Assembly: GCA_001464165.1 (NCBI GenBank)
Contig: LNEX01000311.1
Span: 1-6,190 of the forward strand
Origin: a bacterium Ga0077546
Lineage (GTDB): Bacteria > Cyanobacteriota > Vampirovibrionia > Obscuribacterales > Obscuribacteraceae
DNA: 6,190 nt
Reading direction: 5' to 3'
Position 1 is the first letter of the stretch. The number at the start of each line of letters is the position of its first letter. Shown piece by piece: positions 1 to 6,120 of this stretch. A program made the position numbers and the translations under genes. The notes under the pieces were generated by a model. It did not search any database. It saw only the letters and a program-made list of their open reading frames with translations, and was not told the DNA's origin.

Positions 1-52
1 TCTTAATAAATTTCTTCAGTTTTGTATCGGCGATGTCAGTTAGTTTGGGCAT
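1..52 (-). CDS. N-terminal fragment of an unidentified protein (cut by the window edge)
   Basis: An ATG at 52-50 opens a frame that runs off the left end after 17 codons and reads MPKLTDIADTKLKKFIK. It is preceded by AAGGAG at 65-60 with a 7-nt spacer, which is close to ideal and is the main reason to call it a gene. It starts 24 nt after the stop of the GlcG/HbpS-type gene on the same strand, so the two are probably co-transcribed. The fragment is lysine-rich, with no signal peptide or membrane segment. It is too short to assign to a family, and I do not recognise it. Confidence 0.7.
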   Translation of the reverse strand, partial: MPKLTDIADTKLKKFIK

Positions 53-76
53 CACTTGTCTCCTTTGCTTTGTATT

Positions 77-472
77 TTAGAGGGCTGCTGCGCCGGCCTC
101 GGCTACAGCATGGTCTTGCTCGCCCGAGCCACCGCTGACGCCAATGGCTCCGACTACTTTACCGTCTTTTTTCAAGGGTATACCACCGGCAAAAATCATG
201 ATTTTGCCGTCGTTTGAGGCATTTATACCGAAAAACTGTCCGCCTGATTGACTGTGAGTGGCCAAATCTTTGGTGGTGATGTCAAAAGCTCTGGCTGTAT
301 ACGCTTTTTTGATAGAAATATCGATACTGCCCAACCAGGCATTGTCCATACGCACATGGGCGACCAAATTGCCGCCAGCGTCAGCCACGGCAATATTCAT
401 CGGCTGGCCAATTTCGGCTGCTTTTGCTTCAGCTGCTGCAATTACTTTTCTAGCAATTTCTAGTGTAACCAT
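77..472 (-). CDS. GlcG/HbpS-family protein (DUF336-type, small haem-binding-like fold)
   Basis: The protein has 131 residues, the usual length for the single-domain cytosolic members of this family. It opens with a helix (about 3-22), then has the family strand IAVADAGGNLVAHVRMD (about 27-43), a helix with KKAYTARAF (55-63), and a conserved C-terminal block with GGIPL (96-100), DGKVVGAIGVSGG (103-115) and EQDHAVAEAG (118-127). There is no signal peptide, so it is probably cytosolic. Known members include the GlcG proteins near glycolate genes and the haem-binding HbpS; the biochemical role of most is unsettled, and none is shown here. The start is the ATG at 472-470. AAGGGG lies 11 nt upstream (489-484), a rather long spacing, and AAAGG (478-474) is too close to serve well. 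The gene is followed after 24 nt by a second gene on the same strand and is divergent from the protease-like gene at 607. Confidence 0.9.
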   Translation of the reverse strand: MVTLEIARKVIAAAEAKAAEIGQPMNIAVADAGGNLVAHVRMDNAWLGSIDISIKKAYTARAFDITTKDLATHSQSGGQFFGINASNDGKIMIFAGGIPLKKDGKVVGAIGVSGGSGEQDHAVAEAGAAAL

Positions 473-606
473 ACCTTTAGATGCCCCTTACGATGAATTT
501 TTGAATTTAGTTATAGATTTAGTTCTAAAAGGTACGCTAAGCCAGCAATTTTTTCTAGCAGTAGCAGTTTATGGGTTAGGCTGTTGAAAACTTATACACT
601 GGGAGT
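473..606. promoter_or_regulatory. Divergent intergenic region between the GlcG/HbpS-type gene and the protease-like gene
   Basis: This 134-bp gap has outward-facing genes on both sides, so promoters for both should lie here. It is locally AT-rich (about 498-530 and 547-556). For the plus strand, TATACA at 593-598 resembles a -10 box, but there is no good -35 at 16-18 bp. For the minus strand I see AT-rich stretches that could serve, but no convincing -35/-10 pair. No strong inverted repeat or riboswitch-like structure was seen. Confidence 0.45.
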
Positions 607-1560
607 ATGGGTACGAAAAAACTTCTCTTTGCTATGTTTTTTGGTTTGCTATGCCTACTTGCCCAGCAACCGGCCACGGCTCTGCCTGAGGTTGCGGCTT
701 CTCTGAGCGGAGGGAGAGACCTCAAGCTTCAGTTTGCCGGACAACAAGTGTTCGTCACTGTTGCTGGTCGGCTCAATATTTCTCAATCTGACCTGCAGGC
801 CTATGTCACGAGCGCGGCCTTGGCAGTAGGAAAAATCTACGGGCAGATTCCTGTTCAGCGTACCGTGATTAGAGTGGAAGCTGTTGATGGTGACAGCGTT
901 GGCTTTGCCACTAGCACTTACGATGATGATAAAGACTATGGACTTATTGAAATTTCAATAGGCCGCAACACTAGTCGGCAGACTCTAAATAAGAGCTGGA
1001 CACTCACTCATGAAATGCTCCATCTGGGTTTTCCTATAGTCAAACACTCGCAGCGCTGGCTGGCTGAGGGAATCGCTACTTACGAAGAGCCCATTGGTCG
1101 GTTGCGCATGGGCATGATTAGTACTGACGATCTTTGGGGCGACCTCGTGCGCTATGGTCCTAGTGGTCTACCTCAACCTGGCGAACGAGGGCTCAACTAC
1201 AGCCGCTCTTGGGGGCGAACCTATTGGGGCGGGGCTATCTATTGCCTTCTCGCTGACATTGAGATTAGGCAAAAAACTGATAATAGATATGGTCTTGAGC
1301 ACGCTCTACGCGGTATTGCCAGCAGTGGTGGTACGGCCCGCTCTGACTGGTCAGCCAGCCAAGCTTTAGCAGCAGGCGACAAGGCCCTTGGCATTGAAGT
1401 TCTCAGTAGTCTCTATAAGAAAATGGCTTTTGATGCCTATCCAGTTGATTTAGCAAAACTCTGGCGCCAGCTAGGAATCAAGAATACTTCTAGTGGCATT
1501 GTCTTTGATAACAGCGCCCCACTAGCTAAGATTCGTCTGGCCATTGAAAGGGGGTCGTGA
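607..1560 (+). CDS. Predicted secreted zinc metallopeptidase (gluzincin, M61/peptidase-MA-like)
   Basis: The protein has 317 residues. Residues 1-26 form a signal peptide: Lys-Lys at 4-5, a hydrophobic core LLFAMFFGLLCLLA, and a likely cleavage after ATA (24-26). It should therefore act in the periplasm or outside the cell. The catalytic signature is HEMLH at 135-139, where both histidines would bind zinc and E136 would act as base. It is followed by RWLAEGIATYEEP (150-162), in which E154 fits the third zinc ligand of gluzincins (the WLxEGxAxY pattern). The HExxH-to-Glu spacing is short, 14 residues. Farther on, WGRTYWGGAIYCLLADIEIR (202-221) resembles the helix after the active site in M61-like aminopeptidases. 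No PDZ or other accessory domain is present, so it is shorter than classic M61 enzymes. No substrate can be inferred. The start ATG at 607 gives the complete signal peptide; GGGAG (601-605) sits only 1 nt before it, so initiation may be unusual. The stop lies 4 nt from the stop of the convergent hydrolase. Confidence 0.85.
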   Translation: MGTKKLLFAMFFGLLCLLAQQPATALPEVAASLSGGRDLKLQFAGQQVFVTVAGRLNISQSDLQAYVTSAALAVGKIYGQIPVQRTVIRVEAVDGDSVGFATSTYDDDKDYGLIEISIGRNTSRQTLNKSWTLTHEMLHLGFPIVKHSQRWLAEGIATYEEPIGRLRMGMISTDDLWGDLVRYGPSGLPQPGERGLNYSRSWGRTYWGGAIYCLLADIEIRQKTDNRYGLEHALRGIASSGGTARSDWSASQALAAGDKALGIEVLSSLYKKMAFDAYPVDLAKLWRQLGIKNTSSGIVFDNSAPLAKIRLAIERGS

Positions 1561-1564
1561 GCAA

Positions 1565-2425
1565 TTATATAAAGAGGGGAGAAAGTACTTCTTCTAGCAT
1601 GCGGTGCAATAAGAAATGCCCGCGCTTTGGCACTATATTGACTGTGGCGTGCGGTATGCGGTCTTTAAGATACTGGCTCATAAGTACTGGACAAAGACGA
1701 TCTTCCTCTCCATGCCAGAGGGTAGCGTGGCTCTTAATTGCCCTCAGGTCAAAACCCCAGTCTTGGGCCACTGCCCGATAGTCATCAACTACTCCCATGC
1801 CGCCTTGACGAGTCGATTCGAAGATAAAGTCAGTGGCATCCTTCACTGAAAGATCTTGCACGATTTCTTTGTCGTTGCCAGAAAGTTCATTTTCCAAAAT
1901 CCACTTCATTGTCGGTGCTGGCAGTTTGCCGCTAGCGTCTAGACTCGCAGCGAGAACGCTTTCTAGAGCGGGAGGACAGGTCAGTAACATGCGATCGGCA
2001 AGAAGCCCAAGTTGCTCAACTTTAACAGGTGGTAATATCGGAGAGGCACCGCCAACAGTGCTAATTTTAGTAAAGCGATGGGCTAGCTTGTAGGCACAGG
2101 CCCATACGTAGGGGCCTGCTAACGACCAACCTAGCAGTGGCAACGATTCAATGTTGAGGTGATTGAGTAAATTTTCGACATCGGTGGTCCAGTCGAGCAA
2201 ACTGCGTTTGAGCTGTGGCGATGAAATGCCTATACCGGGCCGGTCTGGGGCAATTATGCGGATGCCTTTTTCGTGGCAATGGCTATTGGCAAATTCAATA
2301 TCTAGTCGGCTGCTCACTCCGCCATGAAAATAGAGAAGCGGTTTGCCATTAAGGGCACCATACTGCGCCCAGCCAAGAGTGCGCCCACCTGGCAATGTCA
2401 TAGTTGCATCTTGGCGCTCAAGCAT
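1565..2425 (-). CDS. Alpha/beta-hydrolase fold enzyme
   Basis: The protein has 286 residues, typical for a single-domain alpha/beta hydrolase, and no signal peptide. The oxyanion motif HGG is at 34-36 (YFHGGVSSR), followed by IIAPDRPGIGIS (57-68), a standard loop of the family. The nucleophile elbow is GWSLAG with Ser101; the canonical GxSxG has Ala in the last place followed by Gly, a common variant. The charge-relay acid is probably Asp242 in HGEEDRLCP, and the base His270 in KRGH. The helical cap lies at about 130-220. The substrate cannot be inferred; esterase, lipase-like and C-C hydrolase roles are all possible. The start is the ATG at 2425, with GAGG at 2435-2432 and a 6-nt spacer; Met9 is a weaker alternative. 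It begins 11 nt after the stop of the broken DUF2156 gene and is probably the last gene of the rhodanese-channel operon. Confidence 0.9.
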   Translation of the reverse strand: MLERQDATMTLPGGRTLGWAQYGALNGKPLLYFHGGVSSRLDIEFANSHCHEKGIRIIAPDRPGIGISSPQLKRSLLDWTTDVENLLNHLNIESLPLLGWSLAGPYVWACAYKLAHRFTKISTVGGASPILPPVKVEQLGLLADRMLLTCPPALESVLAASLDASGKLPAPTMKWILENELSGNDKEIVQDLSVKDATDFIFESTRQGGMGVVDDYRAVAQDWGFDLRAIKSHATLWHGEEDRLCPVLMSQYLKDRIPHATVNIVPKRGHFLLHRMLEEVLSPLFI

Positions 2426-2436
2426 TTAGCACCTCG

Positions 2437-3578
2437 TCAAGAATCGCTTGCTTGTGTTTCAGATGGGCTTGCTTCTGGCTTATCTTTGGCTTGTTTGAAG
2501 TTTGTTAGCTTGGCAGTCACGGCTTTGCCAAAATGCGAAATTATTTGCTTAATTGGGTGGAAGCCCAGCACGTTGTAGACATCATAGATGCGCACCAGTA
2601 AAAAGCGTGTTTTCATGCAGCAATAGACTTTTTCTTCGTGGGCACCAGGTAGCTCAGGTCGGTATTTGCTTTTGTGGCGATATAAATTTTTAAAGTTGTA
2701 GAGATAGTTTGCTTTTTCAAATGAATATTTGAAGTGTGCGCTCAGTAGTTTGCTCTTCTTTGCCTTCGGCCTTAAAGATCTCCATGGCTTCTAACAAAAT
2801 GAAATCAACTACTGAATATGAGCGATCAAGATTGCTGCGCAAGTGATTAGCGATGTAGCCTTTGACTTTGCCGTCTTCATACATTGGGTCGAAAATTATA
2901 AAGCCGACTACAGTGTCGTCTTTTAGGGCAACAAATTTGCGCACATCTATTTCATCGACATAAACGATCGGACGCACAATAAATTGCATCTCGCTATCGT
3001 TCATTACTTTTTGCTTCATCCAGTCTTCACTGATTTTTCTAAATGCTTTGCGCATTTCAGGATCAGATGACAACACTTCTTTGCATATTAAGTTGTCTTT
3101 TTTGGCGTTGTTCCTAGCCTGTCTTAGAGCTTGCTTCTTATTGCCAGAGAGAGTGAAATTTTGAATCTCGATTATCGTTTCTACGCCGAGTTCGTTCGTG
3201 CGAGGCATGCAAGAAAATCGGATCTTTTTTGTCGAGCAGGAAGGCGTCAAGAAATGCCCCTAGGTTCTCTTTGCCGCATATGGGGTCGGCTAGCACACAA
3301 ACAGAGTCTTCGCTATCGGTTAGGGGCACATAGGCACAATAACCGAGTTTGTCATTCATGTAATATTTCATGCCCGCTTGCAGCGAAGAGTATGCCAGCG
3401 AACCTCGACCGTGCTGTTTGAGCTGATCAATGCGAAAGGCCGCAGTTTTTGAGCCTGTTTGCAGGGTCTTGACTGCAGTCTGAAGGGCTTCTTGGCTCGT
3501 AGTCATCGATTGAGAGAGACCGGGCGCTACTTTCTTGATATTGAGACCTTTGCCTCTGAACCCCTTTAGCAAGTCCAT
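2437..3578 (-). pseudogene. Frameshifted DUF2156 protein (C-terminal domain of lysyl-phosphatidylglycerol synthetase, MprF-like)
   Basis: One domain is readable only across three frames. Segment 1 (3578 to about 3195) starts at ATG 3578 behind GAGGGG (3591-3586, 7-nt spacer). It carries LAYSSLQAGMKYYMNDKLGY (61-80) and VCVLADPICGKENL, matching the start of the family fold. Segment 2 (about 3193 to 2764) carries LGVETIIEIQNFTLSGNKKQ, LRQARNNAKK, a VGFIIFDPMY strand and SVVDFILLEAMEIFKAEG. Segment 3 (about 2755 to 2437, no ATG at its head) carries YSFEKANYLYNFKNLY, a YRPE motif, EEKVYCCMKTRF and a hydrophilic tail, ending at TGA 2439-2437. Both joins need a net +1 shift. The ends around each join look shorter than I remember for the family (the usual LG-x-x-P stretch before segment 3 is not seen), which suggests deletions, not just miscalled bases. 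Intact relatives transfer amino acids to phosphatidylglycerol or are uncharacterised soluble DUF2156 proteins. No N-terminal membrane region is present. Confidence 0.8.
3191..3198 (-). repeat. Tandem CGAA-CGAA at the first frameshift
   Basis: On the minus strand 3198-3191 reads CGAACGAA. Frame 1 stays family-like through the codons for HASHE that end at 3195, and frame 2 becomes family-like at LGVETII, which begins at 3190. Removing one 4-nt copy joins the two frames as HASHELGVETII. A 4-nt duplication, or a deletion with its junction in this repeat, would both explain the shift. Confidence 0.7.
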
Positions 3579-3613
3579 TTTAAAACCCCTCTATAAATTA
3601 GACTGAGGCCATA

Positions 3614-5428
3614 TTACTTTACTTTGACAGCAAAAGATGGCTCTGAATAATCGCTTGGCAGATACTTCTCAGGAATAGTAGTGCGGTTGCCGTCGCGCAA
3701 AGTGGCATAGTGAGGCGACATTATTTCAATGCCAGCTTGATTAAACTGGTCTTGAATATTTCTGTGCAGGTCCGAATAGGTCACTGCCATAATTTGAGGT
3801 TTGTTGGTGAAAGCATTGATTTCGTAGCTAACAAAAAAGTCGTCCAGGCTAGTTTGCAAGACAAATGGAGCTGGCTCAGCCAAAATATTATCTGTGGCTT
3901 TAGCTGCTGCTATAAGAGCTGCTTGTACATCACGCCACGGGGCGTCATAGCCGATTGTCACTGTGGTGTGTAGAATCAAGCCGGTGCGGTTCGAGGATGA
4001 GCTGTAATTGATAATGTGGCTGCTTAAGACCATCGCATTAGGAATGGTTATGTATTCATGTTTGATTGTGCGAATGCGTGTTGCTAGTAGGGTTTTCTCG
4101 ACAACGTCGCCGACAGCATCTGATATTTTAACGCGGTCTCCCAGTTTGAAAGCGCCTGTGTAAGTGAGAAAAACACCAGCCACTAGATGTGATATCGCCC
4201 CGCTTGAACCCAGAGAAAATAGTACACCCAAGAAAATCGACACCTGCTGAAATGCTGGTGAGCCCGAGCCCGGCAAATAGGGGAAAATTAAAACAAAGGC
4301 GAAAGCAATCACCAAGAAACGAATGATCTTAAAAGTCGGATCTGCCCATTCTGGGTCAAAATTGACAATCGTAATAGTGCCTCTACCTACCTCACTAAAG
4401 AGAAAATGAACGAAGGCAACGAGATAGTAGGTTGCTATTGCAATAAGGATAATGACAAATACGTTGGGCAAGTATGCCAGTATCGCTGGTAGTGCGACTC
4501 CGACTACGGGTTGTACCGCCCAATCGACAATGTCACTAGCGATTCCTCTGGTTTCAGGAAAGAAGCTTAAGGCCAAGGGAATGAAAAGGCCAAGCAGAGC
4601 GATTACAGTAGCAACTCTGGTAACCCGCAATAAACCAACTAAAATATCAGCTAGAGTGTGTTCTGATATCAGCTCAGCGTTTTGAATGCGCAATGATTTA
4701 ATTTGCTTGCCCCTGGCTACTTCTATCCAGGCGTAAATCTTGGGAAAGAGCCAATTCAAAAACATTAACGAGAGCATTAGTGCAAGAGCTGATACTGCTG
4801 TCTGGCCCGCAGCTAATATCAGACTGCCTGGGCGATGAGATTCAATGCTTTGCAGTAGTGCCTTTTTTAGATTAGCGGCTTGGCGTTCAGCCAAGTCCAT
4901 GCGACTATTTAGACCTTCGGCTTTGGCATCTTGATCTGTAACTATCACCAAGGGCTCGTTGCCCATCATGATTTCGGCAACCTGACGCTGATTTACGGCT
5001 CTAATGGTTTCAACTAAATGCAGATATTGCTTGTCACTTTTGGCTTTGTTCAGTCGTCGTTGGATATTCTCAACGCGAGTAGGAATCGAGTAGGGACCAA
5101 CACTATGCCGAATGCGAAAGACTTCTATGCCGTCAACTTCTATCGGTAAGCTGTCATCTACTTTTTCGGCAGTGCTGTTCCCTGACTTTGATGCATTAGC
5201 CTGGCTGTCACTTGACTCCATTTGTGGAGCCACAAATAACTCATCGTCTTCCTGGGTGGTCTTAGTGTTAGCAGGGACGGTTACGTTTTTATCTTGTTGA
5301 TTGGGTTCTTGTTGAATTGGCTCTTGTTGAGCCAGTGCCTGTTGCCAACCGACGCTGCCAACTAAAGAACTGATTAGTAGCAGACACTTTATTAAGGTCA
5401 GCTTCCAGCGACAATTAACACCCATCAT
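3614..5428 (-). CDS. MscS-family mechanosensitive ion channel with a long periplasmic N-terminal region
   Basis: The protein has 604 residues from the ATG at 5428. An N-terminal signal peptide (about 1-33, cleavage after ALA 31-33) is followed by a Gln/Asn/Ser-rich linker (34-90) and a periplasmic region with VDGIEVFRIRHSVGPYSIP (98-116) and a helical, coiled-coil-prone stretch to about 195. Membrane segments lie at about 202-226, 268-290, 310-345 and 367-386. The pore helix is at 393-425, with the MscS signature LGSSGAISHLVAG (406-418) running into FKLGDRVKI (427-435). The beta domain and the cytoplasmic vestibule (about 435-580) end in the tail RDGNRTTIPEKYLP. This is a tension-gated channel of the inner membrane that would release solutes on hypo-osmotic shock. 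The pore has His where E. coli MscS has Asn after the SxxS-like region. The frame extends to a TTG at 5443, but GGAG (5439-5436) sits 7 nt before ATG 5428, which is therefore preferred. It lies 39 nt after the rhodanese stop and 35 nt before the DUF2156 gene, in one operon. Confidence 0.93.
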   Translation of the reverse strand: MMGVNCRWKLTLIKCLLLISSLVGSVGWQQALAQQEPIQQEPNQQDKNVTVPANTKTTQEDDELFVAPQMESSDSQANASKSGNSTAEKVDDSLPIEVDGIEVFRIRHSVGPYSIPTRVENIQRRLNKAKSDKQYLHLVETIRAVNQRQVAEIMMGNEPLVIVTDQDAKAEGLNSRMDLAERQAANLKKALLQSIESHRPGSLILAAGQTAVSALALMLSLMFLNWLFPKIYAWIEVARGKQIKSLRIQNAELISEHTLADILVGLLRVTRVATVIALLGLFIPLALSFFPETRGIASDIVDWAVQPVVGVALPAILAYLPNVFVIILIAIATYYLVAFVHFLFSEVGRGTITIVNFDPEWADPTFKIIRFLVIAFAFVLIFPYLPGSGSPAFQQVSIFLGVLFSLGSSGAISHLVAGVFLTYTGAFKLGDRVKISDAVGDVVEKTLLATRIRTIKHEYITIPNAMVLSSHIINYSSSSNRTGLILHTTVTIGYDAPWRDVQAALIAAAKATDNILAEPAPFVLQTSLDDFFVSYEINAFTNKPQIMAVTYSDLHRNIQDQFNQAGIEIMSPHYATLRDGNRTTIPEKYLPSDYSEPSFAVKVK

Positions 5429-5439
5429 TCTGAGTCTCC
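5429..5439 (-). promoter_or_regulatory. Ribosome binding site that fixes the channel start
   Basis: GGAGA at 5439-5435 lies 7 nt (to the GGAG core) before the ATG at 5428. The in-frame upstream TTG at 5443 has no purine-rich site before it and overlaps the Shine-Dalgarno itself, so it is very unlikely to be the start. Confidence 0.8.
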
Positions 5440-5467
5440 GCAATGTTTAGTATTCAGTCAGGCTTAA

Positions 5468-5809
5468 CTAGTATTTGCTAATGCTTGAGTCGACTTCGTC
5501 GGCCCAGCGCAGTATTCCCCCAGTCAAATTCACTACTTGCTTAAAACCTTGACCCCGAAGGAAGGTGGCGCAGCGGTCGGAGCGTGCGCCGGAGCGACAA
5601 TAGATAATTATCTCTTGTTCTTGCAGGTGGGCTAGCTCCTGAAAACGTTGGGCTAGTTCACCCATGGGTATCAAAGCTGAGTTGTTAAGGGTACAAATTT
5701 CAACTTCATGGGCTTCTCTGATGTCAAGGATGAAAGGTTTTTCTCCAGCATCGAGGCGTTTTTTCAGCTCCAGTGGGGTTATTTCAAGTTTTGTTGTGTT
5801 TGCTTCCAT
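5468..5809 (-). CDS. Single-domain rhodanese-like sulfurtransferase
   Basis: The protein has 113 residues, the length of a single rhodanese domain, with no signal peptide. FILDIREAHE (26-35) is the conserved start of the fold, with the usual Asp29 and Arg31. The active-site loop is YCRSGARS (70-77), and Cys71 would carry the persulfide in the six-residue CRSGAR loop of classical (PspE/GlpE/MoeZ-type) rhodaneses. The C-terminal signature NLTGGILRWADEVD (94-107) is also typical. It would transfer sulfane sulfur to cyanide or, more likely in vivo, to a thiol or sulfur-carrier acceptor; the acceptor cannot be read from here. ATG 5809 has AAGG at 5817-5814 with a 4-nt spacer. It is the first gene of the minus-strand operon leading to the channel and is divergent from the 73-residue protein. 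Confidence 0.93.
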   Translation of the reverse strand: MEANTTKLEITPLELKKRLDAGEKPFILDIREAHEVEICTLNNSALIPMGELAQRFQELAHLQEQEIIIYCRSGARSDRCATFLRGQGFKQVVNLTGGILRWADEVDSSISKY

Positions 5810-5879
5810 CTGACCTTATCCTTTTCTTTCCAGCATTAAGTATAATCTCAACTTAAAGTTCGCATTAGGAGGCGCAACC
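5810..5879. promoter_or_regulatory. Divergent control region with overlapping -10 boxes
   Basis: On the plus strand TATAAT at 5841-5846 is an exact sigma70-type -10 box, placing the transcript start near 5852 and a leader of about 27 nt before GTG 5880. On the minus strand TATACT at 5844-5839 overlaps it and would give a leader of about 20 nt before ATG 5809. Neither has a good -35 box at 16-18 bp, so activator help or a relaxed promoter is possible. The region also contains the AGGAGG site of the small gene at 5867-5872. Confidence 0.6.
5850..5860. repeat. Perfect 11-bp inverted repeat AACTT-A-AAGTT
   Basis: The half-sites AACTT (5850-5854) and AAGTT (5856-5860) are separated by one base. 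The repeat covers the predicted plus-strand transcript start, just downstream of the TATAAT box, a normal place for a repressor operator. It does not extend further (C opposite C outside), and the arms are short, so chance is possible. Confidence 0.35.
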
Positions 5880-6101
5880 GTGGCCAGATCATTAGAAGAA
5901 TCACTTAAGGAAGTGCTCGCAGACGACAATAAAGTCTCTAAATACGAGGCAAAAGTTATCCGTGAGTTGGTTATGTCCGACGGTGTGGTCTCAGAAGAAG
6001 AGAAAGCAGCTTTGCAAAAAGCTTTGGCCAACAACACATTCGACGAAGAAGCATTCGAGTTGTTGTCAGGTCTTCTACTTAGATCGCACATGAAAGACTA
6101 G
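5880..6101 (+). CDS. Small acidic helical protein of unknown function with internal repeats
   Basis: The protein has 73 residues and starts at GTG 5880, preceded by AGGAGG (5867-5872) with a 7-nt spacer, an excellent site that makes expression likely. It is highly charged, has no signal peptide or membrane segment, and is probably cytosolic. Residues 14-31 (ADDNKVSKYEAKVIRELV) and 32-49 (MSDGVVSEEEKAALQKAL) align as a repeat of 18: an Asp-rich loop, then V-S-x-x-E capping a helix. A degenerate third unit follows (NNTFDEEAFELL). The loops resemble those in TerB-like and EF-hand-like helical proteins (DG-V-[SD]-x-x-E), but neither has a full calcium-binding loop, so metal binding is only a possibility. 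I do not recognise the family. It is divergent from the rhodanese operon and convergent with the gene entering at the right edge, 19 nt away. Confidence 0.88.
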   Translation: MARSLEESLKEVLADDNKVSKYEAKVIRELVMSDGVVSEEEKAALQKALANNTFDEEAFELLSGLLLRSHMKD

Positions 6102-6120
6102 TTTTCAAATTTGTTCTGAG

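Noticed and set aside
248..587. Plus-strand open frames opposite the GlcG/HbpS-type gene
   Set aside because: The minus strand has clear family motifs across the same stretch, and the plus frames look like complements of its alanine- and glycine-rich codons.
3225..3230. Six-A run (minus strand) as a programmed frameshift site for the DUF2156 gene
   Set aside because: After a shift here the sequence would read KKIRFSCMPRT, which is not family-like, while the original frame (DPIFLHAS) remains family-like up to 3195. The switch therefore fits the CGAA repeat better.
3131..3421. Plus-strand open frame opposite the DUF2156 gene
   Set aside because: The Arg/Cys-rich translation looks like a shadow, there is no ribosome site, and the opposite strand encodes recognisable family sequence.
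5816..6091. Minus-strand open frame of 91 codons opposite the small acidic gene
   Set aside because: Its product is serine/asparagine-rich without recognisable motifs, it has no ribosome site, and it lies antisense to a gene with excellent signals and runs through the promoter region.
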